Shown: positions 6,783-14,480 of the stretch, one piece after another | Layout: each line of letters starts with the position of its first letter | How positions within the stretch are numbered: the stretch's first letter is position 1 | NCBI RefSeq assembly: GCF_025128095.1 | Contig: NZ_JAHLYT010000059.1 | Coordinates: 1 to 64,000, forward strand | Direction of reading: 5' to 3' | From: Synechococcus sp. CS-1328 | GTDB taxonomy: Bacteria > Cyanobacteriota > Cyanobacteriia > PCC-6307 > Cyanobiaceae | DNA length: 64,000 nt | Program-made: the position numbers and the translations under genes | Notes under the pieces: generated by a model | The model's input: only the letters and a program-made list of their open reading frames with translations | The model's database searches: none | What the model was told of the DNA's origin: nothing

Positions 6783-7993
6783 AGGCGTGCACAGCGTTGT
6801 CGCCACCCCTCCCAGCGCCAGCATCCCCTCGATGTCGTAGGCCAGTTCCCGGAAACCCTGGCGGATCGAGCGGTAGCCGCCGCGCCGCAGCAGGTTCATG
6901 ACCACGGTCCTCAGTTAAGCGAACACAGGCGCACCGATGCGATGGGCGTAGCGATGAGCATCCTCACCGAGCTGGGCATCGCGGGCCCAGTGCCATTCGT
7001 TTTCAATGCTCCAGCGCTGCCGGATCAGGCGTAGCAGGCCTTCTGGGGCTGTGCAAACGGTGGTGATGAACAGGTGCCGCCTCACATTGCTCGTGCCCTT
7101 GCGTGTGGCTTGTCGGTGATCACCTCCACGATCCAGGCGCTGCCCGGCCAGTTCAGCTTGATGTGCTCCGGGGCCTCTTTTGCCCTGAGCTTCCAGGTGG
7201 TGTCACGCCCGTGGCGCTTCTCCTGATTGGTTGCGCTGAAAGGGATCTCACGCTTCCCCTCAAACTGAGATCCGATCTGGCGGTAGAGGGTCTTCTGGTT
7301 GGATTTGACGGTCATGAGCACGTCGGCCCCCTGCTCCAGGCACCACTGAAAAACGGCTGCGTGGTGTGCAGTGCATCTGCCTGAATCAAGACGCCGACCA
7401 GTTTCAGGGTGCTCAGCAGCTCCTTGAGGGCTGCCCGCTCGCTGGATTCATGGGTGTCGTAGGACTTCTGCGCCAGGGCGACACCGAGGGCGCGGGCATA
7501 GACCGTGACCTGGGCCACAAAGCGATGGTTGCCGTCTTCTGTCTCGATCGCGGAGCCCCGCAGTGTCTTTCCAACCGCTTCGCGGAAGCCCAAGGGCTAC
7601 GCAGACCAACTGATCGAGACCCTCGGCCCCCCCCCTGGGATCTGGCTGATCATCCAGGCCTGGAGAACCTCGCCGAATTCCTGCAGATGGGCCTTGTTGT
7701 AGCCGTCAGGCTTCCGCGCAGCGGTACAGGTAGAGAAAGGTGGCGTCCGACGGCCAACGCTTGAAATTCAAGCCCAGGGCCTGGTTCAGCGCCTCCCGGT
7801 GCCGTTTGGCAAAGGCCTCCAGATCACGGGAACTGTGGCAGCCACTGAGGATCCCGAACACCGCCACCAGAAGCAGGAACCACTGCGGGTAACGCACCCC
7901 TCGCCGGTAGCGGCCGTCGGGGATGGCCTTGAGGAAGCTGATCAGGTCATCCGAAACGGCATAATCGACTGCAGCGGAACGGATTTCAGCCAT
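6780..7993 (-). pseudogene. ISAs1-family DDE transposase, multiply broken
   Basis: The gene survives in pieces on one strand. The N terminus is 7993 to 7706 (FLKAIPDGRYRRGVRYPQ, LSGCHSSRDLEAFAKRH). A shifted segment of about 7590-7690 encodes LQEFGEVLQAWMISQIPG. Then come GKTLRGSAIETEDGNHRFVA, HESSERAALKELLSTL and VLIQADALHTTQPFF (7593-7312). The next pieces are YRQIGSQFEGKREIPF (to 7082), RWSIENEWHWARDAQLGEDA, and, after an in-frame TAA near 6916, MNLLRRGGYRSIRQGF ending at 6780. These match ISAs1-family transposases, including the conserved KTLRGS and WSIEN-WHW-RD blocks. At least two frameshifts and one stop mean no active enzyme. Confidence 0.85.
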
Positions 7994-8052
7994 GGGAAGC
8001 GGTGAGTTCCGCTGACCAAAGCCAAGGGCGAGAGGCCCAGCAACATCGAGGT

Positions 8053-8069
8053 GGACAGACTTTTAGGCG
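8053..8069 (-). repeat. Right terminal inverted repeat of the IS
   Basis: Complement of the left repeat, 14 of 17 positions matching. It supplies the TAA that now ends the truncated DUF429 frame. Confidence 0.7.
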
Positions 8070-8218
8070 GCCCTGCCCTCGGCACAGGTCAGAAAGCTGG
8101 CGTAATTGGGTGCCACCGCCAGGCAATGCCAGCGCTGACCCTGCTCCTGCACCAGCGCCACCCCGCTGGGCTGATGCGCAGTCCAGGCGGCATCAAGACC
8201 AAGCACGGTGCGGCTCAT
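8063..8218 (-). pseudogene. Truncated DUF429 (RNase H-like) protein
   Basis: 51 residues from the ATG at 8218: SRTVLGLDAAWTAHQPSG, VALVQEQGQRWHCLAVAP. This is the N terminus of the DUF429 family, predicted nucleases of RNase H-like fold with the first catalytic Asp in GLDAAW. Family members are normally over 200 residues, so about four fifths are missing. The frame ends at a TAA formed inside the IS terminal repeat, and the missing part is not found on the far side of the IS. The start overlaps the vapC stop (ATGA at 8215-8218), so it would have been co-translated with vapBC. Confidence 0.7.
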
Positions 8219-8604
8219 GCCGCCTCGAGCCCCAGGTGCTCGACATAGGGCTGAAAGTCGCGGTCGCTGAACAGCAGCGGCAGGTTGGCCTCAATGCAGG
8301 CGGTGGCGATGATCCCGTCGATCGTCTTGCGCACCGTGATTCCCTGGCGGCGCAGCGTTCTGTAATTCTCTGCTGCCTTCCAGGCATTGCTGCCACCAAG
8401 CATCGGCAGCAGAGCCAAGGAGCGGAACAGTTGCCGGGCGGTGGCCACGTCGCGCTCGCTGCGGAAGCCCTGCATCACCTCCACCAGGATCAGATCGCCG
8501 ATCGCCAGCGGTGTCACCCCGAGCCATCCATCCAGCCGCTCCACCTCGGGGGTGCTCACCCCATTGAAGAAGTCGATCCAGACCGAGGAATCGACCACGA
8601 TCAC
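8215..8604 (-). CDS. vapC: VapC-type PIN-domain ribonuclease toxin
   Basis: A 129-residue PIN-domain protein. Acidic residues expected to bind the metal are in place: Asp in MIVVDSSVWIDFF, Glu in DLILVEVMQGF, Asp in RKTIDGIIATACIE and Asp in LLFSDRDFQPY. VapC toxins are Mg-dependent RNases that cut tRNA or rRNA and are held inactive by VapB. Its ATG overlaps the vapB stop by ATGA, and its own stop overlaps the DUF429 fragment. Length is normal for the family and all key residues are present, so it is probably active. Confidence 0.9.
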   Translation of the reverse strand: MIVVDSSVWIDFFNGVSTPEVERLDGWLGVTPLAIGDLILVEVMQGFRSERDVATARQLFRSLALLPMLGGSNAWKAAENYRTLRRQGITVRKTIDGIIATACIEANLPLLFSDRDFQPYVEHLGLEAA

Positions 8605-8822
8605 GGCTGATGCTCGGCCGTCTCCATCCCGGCATCGAGCCGTTGGGCGTCCAGATCGCCATCCCAGGCCAAGCGGCCGCGGAAGGCACGGATCTGGGCC
8701 TGCTGCTGCAGCTTGACCAGCGTGCGCAGACCGAGCTCCACCGCTTCTCGCTTGCTGCGGGCACCGCTGGCCTGCATGGCCTGCTTCATCAGGGCGTCGT
8801 CGATGACGATGTTGGTGCGCAT
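8601..8822 (-). CDS. vapB: VapB-type antitoxin
   Basis: A 73-residue antitoxin. The N terminus MRTNIVIDDALMKQAMQ with GARSKREAVELGLRTLV is a ribbon-helix-helix DNA-binding domain as in VapB antitoxins of the DUF2191 type. The remaining tail (FRGRLAWDGDLDAQRLD) is the toxin-binding segment and contains the usual Gly-x-Leu-x-Trp-Asp-Gly element. It heads the vapBC operon and should repress it by binding the inverted repeat just upstream (8836-8867). Confidence 0.9.
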   Translation of the reverse strand: MRTNIVIDDALMKQAMQASGARSKREAVELGLRTLVKLQQQAQIRAFRGRLAWDGDLDAQRLDAGMETAEHQP

Positions 8823-8835
8823 GGGCCCCAGGGGC

Positions 8836-8867
8836 GATGTGTAAAGCTTAGGGCGGCTATACACATC
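8836..8867. promoter_or_regulatory. Inverted-repeat operator/promoter of vapBC
   Basis: GATGTGTA at 8836-8843 is mirrored by TACACATC at 8860-8867. It starts 14 bases before the vapB ATG and, on the minus strand, includes a TGTATA element that could serve in the -10 region. The position fits VapB autoregulation. Confidence 0.6.
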
Positions 8868-8952
8868 GGGGATCGGGCCGGCAACAGCTGCTGTTGTCAC
8901 TGGGGCGAGGCCCCTGGAGCGTGCCCAGGGCCGCCTCAAGGTCAAGCAGGAG

Positions 8953-9411
8953 ATGGTCGTGCATGCGATCGCCATGCCAGGCACGACCATGGAGGCCCGT
9001 ATCGGTGACGAAGGCGGTGTGCCGGCACCGGGGGATCGGGTGCGGCTGATCCTCAAGGCCAAGGGCTTTGGCGAGTGGATCGAGGCGCGCCGTCAGCACC
9101 GCCGCGGCCGGCTGAATGTGGGGGATGTGCTGGTGCTGGAGACCCGCTGGGCCCAGCAGTACGACCAGGACGGCAACCCCAAGGGCCCCAAGATCGAAGA
9201 CCAGGCCGCGGCCGATGCAGTGCCGCGCAACGTCACGATCGGCTTCTACGGCCCGCTCAGCATCAGGGAGGGGAGCGACCCGGCCTGGATCGAGGCAGCG
9301 GAGCAGGCCTACCGCTCCGATGAAGCCGCCGCCCGCCAGCAGCGGGCGATCCCGCTGGCGGATGGGGAGGACTACGGCGATGAGTTCGCCGATGAGGAGG
9401 TGCCGTTCTGA
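8953..9411 (+). CDS. Putative ssDNA-binding phage-type protein with an SSB-like acidic tail
   Basis: A 152-residue protein of no recognised family. The body has a beta-rich central part (DRVRLILKAKGFGEWIEA, GRLNVGDVLVLETRW, NVTIGFYGPLSI) that could be an OB-like barrel. The last residues, YGDEFADEEVPF, closely resemble the conserved SSB tail ending DDDIPF that recruits DNA-metabolism partners. I infer a mobile-element ssDNA-binding protein, on the tail and the neighbourhood. The ATG at 8953 is preceded by CAGGAG; a second ATG at 8974 is possible. The stop overlaps the next ATG (TGATG), and the third gene of the run encodes a Bro-N protein. Confidence 0.55.
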   Translation: MVVHAIAMPGTTMEARIGDEGGVPAPGDRVRLILKAKGFGEWIEARRQHRRGRLNVGDVLVLETRWAQQYDQDGNPKGPKIEDQAAADAVPRNVTIGFYGPLSIREGSDPAWIEAAEQAYRSDEAAARQQRAIPLADGEDYGDEFADEEVPF

Positions 9412-9695
9412 TGGCCCACCCCCAACACCCCCGCCGCACGCCGCGGCCTCTGGCACAGCCACAGCTGCCGGCCTTCTGCCGCACGCGCCGGCCGATCACC
9501 ACCACCGTGCGGCTGAGCAGCCTGCGGCAGCTGGAGTGGATGCTGTGGCTGGTGCTGGCCCTGCAGCTGAGCACGGTGCTGCTGGTCCTGGCGGGTCCGG
9601 TGCCGGCACCACTGGCCGCGACCCCTGGGGGATTCACCCCTGCAGTGTTCGCGTCGCGGCATGGCGCCCCTGTCCCCTCGCCTTCCCAGCCATGA
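9411..9695 (+). CDS. Small single-span membrane protein
   Basis: A 94-residue protein with a basic, proline-rich first 40 residues, one clear membrane helix at about 44-66 (MLWLVLALQLSTVLLVLAG) and a short Pro/Ala-rich tail. No family is recognised. It is fused by overlaps to both neighbours (TGATG at 9409-9413 and ATGA at 9692-9695), so it belongs to a three-gene unit with the SSB-tail protein and the antirepressor. The basic N terminus would be cytoplasmic if the positive-inside rule holds. Confidence 0.6.
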   Translation: MAHPQHPRRTPRPLAQPQLPAFCRTRRPITTTVRLSSLRQLEWMLWLVLALQLSTVLLVLAGPVPAPLAATPGGFTPAVFASRHGAPVPSPSQP

Positions 9696-10456
9696 GCAAC
9701 ACGTCTGCTCTGGTGCCCTACCTATTCGAGGGGCACTGCATCCGGGTGAGCACCGATCAGGAGGGCGAGGCCTGGTTCGTCGTTGCCGATGCCTGCGCCG
9801 CGCTGCCTGTGAGCCCAATGGTCTGGGCCATGGCGATCCGGCGCGACGAGGAGCTCTGCGTCCATTCAGAAGAGGGGCCCGGCGCCGGTGGCTTCACCCT
9901 GGCGATGATCAACGAGGCCGCCCTGCTGCGCAGGCTGCTTGACAGCGACAACCCCAGCGCGCCGCGGATGCGGCGCTGGCTCACCCATGAGCTGCTGCCC
10001 GCAATCCAGCGCAGCCAGCAGCGCATAGCGCCACAAGGAGCCAGGTCCATCGACGCGATCCGCAGGCAGACCGCACCAGAGGTGCTGCGCGGGGCAGACG
10101 AGATCATCCACCTCACCGGCGTGTCGCAGGCCGAGGCCCTGCTCAGCGCCCTGGAGGAGATCCAGGCCAATAGCAGTCCCGCCGGCGCTGAGGTGCAGCA
10201 ACGCTTCTCGCACCGCGCAGGGGCGGCCTGGCTGACGGCCGATCAGCTGGCGGACCGACTGGATGGCACGCTTCGCCACACCAACCAGCGGCTCGCTGCC
10301 GCCGGATTGCAGCAGCGCAACGAAGACGACGACTGGCAGCTCACAGAAGCCGGTCGCGACTGGGGCGTAGCCCTGCCGCTCTGCAGTCGGGGAGAGCGCC
10401 GCCAGCAGATCCTCTGGGATCCGGCAGTGGTTGCGTTGCTGCACCAGACCAACTGA
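9692..10456 (+). CDS. Bro-N family phage antirepressor
   Basis: A 254-residue protein. Residues about 8-105 form a Bro-N domain: ALVPYLFEGHCIRVS, EAWFVVADACAALPV, FTLAMINEAALLRRLLDS and MRRWLTHELLPAIQR. These are the hallmarks of prophage antirepressors that counter a phage repressor or bind DNA. The C-terminal half includes a second small domain (WLTADQLADRLDGTLRHTNQRLAAAG) resembling the winged-helix tail common in such proteins. It overlaps the upstream gene by ATGA and is followed 50 bases on by an AlpA-like gene. This is good evidence for a prophage-type module. Confidence 0.85.
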   Translation: MSNTSALVPYLFEGHCIRVSTDQEGEAWFVVADACAALPVSPMVWAMAIRRDEELCVHSEEGPGAGGFTLAMINEAALLRRLLDSDNPSAPRMRRWLTHELLPAIQRSQQRIAPQGARSIDAIRRQTAPEVLRGADEIIHLTGVSQAEALLSALEEIQANSSPAGAEVQQRFSHRAGAAWLTADQLADRLDGTLRHTNQRLAAAGLQQRNEDDDWQLTEAGRDWGVALPLCSRGERRQQILWDPAVVALLHQTN

Positions 10457-10506
10457 AAGGCACCAAACCAATCCAAGACACGCACCTGAGACCCAGACCA
10501 TCAGCC

Positions 10507-10713
10507 ATGACATCCGCAACTGATCGACTGCTGCGGCTCCCGGAGGTGATCCACCGGGTCGGCCTCTCACGCACCACCATCTACAGCCTGATCGCCACAG
10601 GCGAGTTCCCCAGGCAGATCGTGATTGGCCCGCGGGCGGTGGCCTGGTCCCAGCAGGAGCTGGAGGCCTGGATCACCTCGAAGCGTCAGGCTGCCTGCAG
10701 CGCTGATGGTTGA
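10507..10713 (+). CDS. AlpA-family excisionase/regulator
   Basis: A 68-residue winged-helix protein of the AlpA/MerR-like type: DRLLRLPEVIHRVGLSRTTIYSLI followed by GEFPRQIVIGPRAVAWSQQELEAW. AlpA-like proteins activate or assist excision of P4-like elements, and this one lies next to a P4-type integrase in a convergent arrangement. The two genes overlap by 28 bases at their 3' ends. The length is typical. Confidence 0.85.
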   Translation: MTSATDRLLRLPEVIHRVGLSRTTIYSLIATGEFPRQIVIGPRAVAWSQQELEAWITSKRQAACSADG

Positions 10714-11966
10714 CCAGCTATCTCAGCGCTCAGCTCTGAGACCGGCGCCAGACCGGCAGCGACGGCCACCTGATCGAGCAGATCGGCCCAGCGCTGCAGC
10801 ATGTCGGACCGCTCCTCGAGGTATTCGGCCCAGTCGTAGGCGCGGCTGACGCTGTTGCCATCGGCATGGGCCAGCTGCTTTTCGGTGACCACCCTGGGGA
10901 TCTTGAGCTGCTCGATGCAGTTCGTCTGCCCAAACCCCCTGAAACCATGGGGTGTCTGCCGCCCCTGGAAGCCCATGCGCCGCAGCAGCATCGAGAGGCA
11001 GCCATTGCTCATCACCCGCAGTTCTCCATTGCCTCGGTGGTTGGGGGTGTGAAAGACCAGATCGGTGTGGCCAGTGATCGGCCGCTGCAGGTCAAACAAC
11101 AGCCGCGCCTGCGAGGAGAGCGGCACGATGTGACGAACGCGGGTCTTCATGCGTTCAGCGGGAATGATCCACTGACGACCCTCGATATCAACTTCGCTCC
11201 AACGGGCTTCCCTGAGTTCACTGGGTCGCACCAGGGTGAGCATCATCAGGCGTAGGGCGATGAGGCTGCTGCGCTCAGCCAGCCGCTGCCGCTCAAAGCG
11301 ATCGATCACTTCCAGCAGCTCGGGAAGCTCCACCCAGCTGATGCGGTGGTAGTGGGTGACGCGGGTGGCGGCGATGACCTTGCGGGCTTTGACGGAGGGA
11401 TTGTCCTGTCGAAGTTCGAGGTCAACCGCGTGTTCAATCACGCGACGGGTGACGTCGTTGCAGCGACGGGCCTGTTCATGGGCACCCCTGGCGAGGATGG
11501 GTGCGAGCAGCCGGGTTTCAATGTCGCTGCGGGTGATCACCTCGATATCCAGTTGACCCAGTGCCGGGATCACGAAGTGATCAAGTTTCTCCCGCATATC
11601 CCTGCAGTAGCGGGGGCTCCAGCTGGCGCTGTGGTGCTCAAACCAGACCTGGGCGATCTGGGTGAACGGTCGGCGACTGTTCTCCACCTGCTTGCGCTGC
11701 TGGCCCGGGGCCTGGGTGCGTGGGTCGATGCCGGTTTTGATCCAGGTGTTCAGCTCCAGGGCCTGCTTGCGGGCATCGGCGAGCCTCACGGCCGGGTAGG
11801 TGCCGATGGTGAAGGTGCGGCGTGCTCCCTGCCAGCGGTAGTCCTTGCGCCAGGTCTTGGAGCCGGAGCGCGCCACCCAGAGGTAGAGGCCGTCACGGTC
11901 GTGGTGCTTGGTGCCCGGGCGGTCCGGATCGGGCCGCAGGGCCTGGATCGCCTTGTCACTGAGCAT
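10686..11966 (-). CDS. P4-type tyrosine recombinase (integrase)
   Basis: A 426-residue site-specific recombinase. Residues 1-100 are the DUF4102-type arm-binding domain (LSDKAIQALRPD, DRDGLYLWVARSGSKTW, TFTIGTYPAVRLADAR). The SAM-like core domain is about 105-205. The catalytic domain follows with Arg in TLVRPSELREARW, His-x-x-Arg in TPHGFRGF, His in KQLAHADGNSV and the nucleophile Tyr in SRAYDWAEYLEER. Length is normal. The gene points away from the tRNA-Ser at 12190-12274, whose 3' end faces it, the usual arrangement for an element inserted at a tRNA 3' end. No second copy of the tRNA end is visible in this window. Confidence 0.92.
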   Translation of the reverse strand: MLSDKAIQALRPDPDRPGTKHHDRDGLYLWVARSGSKTWRKDYRWQGARRTFTIGTYPAVRLADARKQALELNTWIKTGIDPRTQAPGQQRKQVENSRRPFTQIAQVWFEHHSASWSPRYCRDMREKLDHFVIPALGQLDIEVITRSDIETRLLAPILARGAHEQARRCNDVTRRVIEHAVDLELRQDNPSVKARKVIAATRVTHYHRISWVELPELLEVIDRFERQRLAERSSLIALRLMMLTLVRPSELREARWSEVDIEGRQWIIPAERMKTRVRHIVPLSSQARLLFDLQRPITGHTDLVFHTPNHRGNGELRVMSNGCLSMLLRRMGFQGRQTPHGFRGFGQTNCIEQLKIPRVVTEKQLAHADGNSVSRAYDWAEYLEERSDMLQRWADLLDQVAVAAGLAPVSELSAEIAGQPSALQAA

Positions 11967-12024
11967 GACGGACAGCGCCGGAACGCTGGCGCGGGAGGGG
12001 ATATCGGCGGTTCGGCAAGCCAGG

Positions 12025-12074
12025 TGACGGTATAGACCCGGACCCGGCTGGCTATACCGTCAAAAATACCGTCA
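12025..12074. repeat. Inverted repeats upstream of the integrase
   Basis: TGACGGTATAG at 12025-12035 is mirrored exactly by CTATACCGTCA at 12052-12062, and a third half-site ATACCGTCA follows at 12066-12074 in the same direction as the second. They lie between the integrase start and the tRNA, where arm-type integrase sites, AlpA sites or an operator would be expected. Confidence 0.7.
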
Positions 12075-12189
12075 TCCGCAGCGGCTGTAGCGGGCTCTCA
12101 GCGGATCTGCCCGGACGACCCAAAAGCGCAGATCGACTGCCCCGCAACTGTTTTAGGATTTTCGCGGATCCCTTCGGATCCTGTGAAAA

Positions 12190-12274
12190 CGGAGAGGGTG
12201 GGATTCGAACCCACGGAAGGTTTCCCTTCAAACGATTTCGAGTCGTTCGCTTTCGACCACTCAGCCACCTCTCC
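12190..12274 (-). tRNA. tRNA-Ser (anticodon CGA)
   Basis: Read on the minus strand, the 7-bp acceptor stem pairs GGAGAGG (5') with CCTCTCC (3') and is followed by discriminator G. The anticodon stem-loop is AACGA-CTCGAAA-TCGTT with anticodon CGA, which reads UCG serine codons. A long variable arm (AAGGGAAACCTT) confirms a serine-type class II tRNA, and the T arm carries GGTTCGAATCC. CCA is not encoded. The 3' end faces the integrase and is the probable attachment site of the neighbouring element. Confidence 0.95.
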
Positions 12275-12365
12275 AGGCACCCCATCCCGGAAGCCTGAGG
12301 CCAGAGGATGCAAGGGCGGTACGGCCAGCAGGCCGTGACTTCTGCACTCTAAAGATCAGCCCGCC

Positions 12366-14429
12366 TCAACCCGTCTGCAGGGAGCCGCTGATGCCGCTGG
12401 CCCTCCAGCCCGGTGGCAGCGTTTGCCTGCGGGAGGCGGGGTTGCCACTCCACCAGACCCGCTCGAGGTTGCCGTCCGCCAGACTGTGTTGATCGCCCTG
12501 GCGGGGCCGGAAGCCGAGCCAGACATTGGCGGGCCAACTTGCCGGGGTGCTGCGCTCCCAGCTCCACAGGGCCTGGCGATCCGGCAGCAGCAACCAGCGC
12601 TGCCGGCCCACCCGGAGCTGAAGGGCGCGGCTGTCCACCGCGATGGCTGAGGCCTCCAGCCCCTCACTGCTGAGGGTCTGGCCCGGCAGCAGAGGCGGGC
12701 CGGCCTCGCCGGTGCTCTGCACCAGTTGGGCCAGCTCCTGCCAGCAGGTCGGCCCATCGCTGGCCACCGGATCGAGCAGCAGCAGCCAGTCGTAGCGCCG
12801 GATTCCCAGGCCGGCGGCGAGGCTGCGGGCCTGGTGGCAGCTCAAGCCATCGCTGCGGCTGCTCACCAGGGCAGCCCGTCCGCCATGGCGGGCCACCAGC
12901 AGGTCGCGCTGCCCCTGGTGCACGAGCAGCACCCGATCGGCCGCCAACCAGACCAGATGCAGGCTCACGGCGACGGCGATCAGCGCTGCCCCCAACTGGC
13001 GCCAGCGCCGCGCCAGTTGCGGCAGCATCAGGGCCAGGCTGCCAAGGCCGAGCAACAGCACCAGAGCCGGATGCGGACGCCCGGTCTGCCATTGCGCCAT
13101 CGGCAGCAGGGAGATCTGCTGGCAGATCAGCAGCAGCAGCTGGGCCAGCAGCAGCACCGGTTGGGCCAGCACCGGCAGCACGGCAGGCAGCAGCACCGCC
13201 ACCAGGGCGAGGACCATGGCGCCGAGGGTGAGCGGTGAGAGCAGTGGCGCCGCCAGCAGATTCGCCGGCACGGCGTAGAGCGGCACTACACCGAAGTGGA
13301 GCACCTGCAGCGGCAGCGTCCAGGCGGTGGCGGCCAGGGGGATCGCCAGGGCACCGGCCAGCCAGGTGCCGGCCCGTCCCGTTCCCCATCCCTCCGGCAG
13401 AGCAGTGCCAAGGCAGCCCTGCAGCCAGGTCTCCAGTGGGCCTGCGGTGAGGATCAGCCCGGCGGTGGCGCCCACGCTCAGTTGAAACCCCACATCCGCG
13501 AGCCAGCCAGGTCGCAGCAGCAGCATCGCCACCACCGTGCTCAGCAGGATCGCCACCGGCCGGCCGCGGCGGCCGCTCTCCAGCAGCAGCAGGGCGCCGC
13601 CTCCCGTCAGAACGGCCCGCACCACCGACGGCTGCGGGCCCGCCAGCAGCAGGAACAGGGCCAGGGCGCCAGCGGCCAGCGTCAACCTGGGCAGCCTTGG
13701 CAGGCGGCGCGCCAGGGGCAGGACAGCCCCCAACAGCACAGTGAGGTGAAAGCCCGAGGCGGCCAGGGCGTGGGAGAGCCCGGCCACGCGAAAGGCTTCG
13801 CACAGATCACCGGGCAGCGGCACCACGGCGCTGCCCAGCACCAGGGCCGCCAGCAGGCCGCCCCGCTCCGGGCCTCCCACCTCGGTGAGTTGCCGGGCGA
13901 TCTGGCGGCGCAGATCGGCGATCGGCGTGGCCGGCCGGCTGAGCAGCCGCCACTGCTCCACCTGCAACTGAGACCAGATGCCCTGGCGGGCCAGGCGTTC
14001 GGCGGCGCTGCTGAGCAGGGGGTGCGGCGCGATTGAGGGGCGGCGCAGCCGGCCAGACACCGTCAGGCGCCAGCCCTGTTGCAGGGCTGGGCAGGTATTG
14101 AACAGCAGTTCGCTGCGGCCTGAGGCGGTCTGCAGGGGGACGCGGCAGGGTCTGCTGGCGCTGCTGCCGCCTTCGCCGCCTTTGCTCCCTGTGACGCTGG
14201 TTTTAGTGGCGCCTTTCTCAGTGACGCTGGTGGTGCTGAAGCGGGGATCACTCAGCAGCCAACCGCTCAGCTCCATCTCCAGGCTTGGCTGGGTGGCCGA
14301 GAGCCGCAGGGAGGGATCCCCCGCCGCAGGCCCGGCCGGTTCCAGGGCGGATCGACCGGCGAGCAGCAGGATCAGGGCCAGGCAGGCCAGCGGCAGCCCC
14401 AGGCCGGGCCGGTTTTGGGTGGCTTGCAT
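12366..14429 (-). CDS. comEC: ComEC/Rec2 DNA-uptake channel protein
   Basis: A 687-residue inner-membrane protein that carries transforming single-stranded DNA across the membrane in competent bacteria. Order of parts: an N-terminal helix (about 8-28), an OB-like periplasmic DUF4131 region (about 40-165), the Competence domain (from about 190; GLLAALVLGSAVVPLP, then AGLSHALAASGFHLTVLLGAVLP, a hallmark block) with about ten membrane helices, and a C-terminal soluble metallo-beta-lactamase-like remnant (from about 515). The last part lacks an obvious HxHxDH metal motif, as in many cyanobacterial ComEC. It lies downstream of glyQ and a small membrane protein on the same strand. It indicates potential natural transformation. 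Confidence 0.92.
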   Translation of the reverse strand: MQATQNRPGLGLPLACLALILLLAGRSALEPAGPAAGDPSLRLSATQPSLEMELSGWLLSDPRFSTTSVTEKGATKTSVTGSKGGEGGSSASRPCRVPLQTASGRSELLFNTCPALQQGWRLTVSGRLRRPSIAPHPLLSSAAERLARQGIWSQLQVEQWRLLSRPATPIADLRRQIARQLTEVGGPERGGLLAALVLGSAVVPLPGDLCEAFRVAGLSHALAASGFHLTVLLGAVLPLARRLPRLPRLTLAAGALALFLLLAGPQPSVVRAVLTGGGALLLLESGRRGRPVAILLSTVVAMLLLRPGWLADVGFQLSVGATAGLILTAGPLETWLQGCLGTALPEGWGTGRAGTWLAGALAIPLAATAWTLPLQVLHFGVVPLYAVPANLLAAPLLSPLTLGAMVLALVAVLLPAVLPVLAQPVLLLAQLLLLICQQISLLPMAQWQTGRPHPALVLLLGLGSLALMLPQLARRWRQLGAALIAVAVSLHLVWLAADRVLLVHQGQRDLLVARHGGRAALVSSRSDGLSCHQARSLAAGLGIRRYDWLLLLDPVASDGPTCWQELAQLVQSTGEAGPPLLPGQTLSSEGLEASAIAVDSRALQLRVGRQRWLLLPDRQALWSWERSTPASWPANVWLGFRPRQGDQHSLADGNLERVWWSGNPASRRQTLPPGWRASGISGSLQTG

Positions 14430-14480
14430 TGATCGCGCTGCACTTGGATGCAGCGTTCCCCAGGGCCGTCAGAACGCGCC

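Larger units (their letters stand above)
6766..8069 (-). mobile_element. Decayed IS element, ISAs1-like
   Basis: The element is about 1.3 kb, the usual size for this family. Its terminal inverted repeats are visible: GCCTAAAAGTATGGTCA at 6766-6782 and, read on the other strand, GCCTAAAAGTCTGTCCA at 8069-8053, matching at 14 of 17 positions. The single transposase gene fills the inside and is multiply broken. The flanks are the start of a phage capsid gene on the left and a truncated DUF429 gene on the right. No matching target duplication is seen, so the flanks have been rearranged since insertion. Confidence 0.75.
3308..12190. mobile_element. Decaying integrated element(s) ending at tRNA-Ser
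   Basis: This tract holds the integrase, AlpA, Bro-N, SSB-tail protein, two toxin-antitoxin modules, an IS remnant and a broken phage capsid gene. The right edge is set by the tRNA 3' end. The left edge is not defined: no copy of the tRNA 3' end was found, and the accessory character extends to position 1. The boundaries are therefore approximate and more than one element may be stacked here. Confidence 0.4.

Noticed and set aside
9116..10456. A 446-aa frame starting inside the SSB-tail gene
   Set aside because: The first part is out of frame with a supported gene; the Bro-N domain begins at the ATG at 9692.
12160..12182. GGATCC-loop-GGATCC hairpin after tRNA-Ser
   Set aside because: Lacks a T tract on either strand directly after the stem, so it is not called as a terminator.
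1..12190. A second copy of the tRNA-Ser 3' end as attachment site
   Set aside because: I looked for GGTTCGAATCC-like sequence in the left part and found none, so no left border is claimed.
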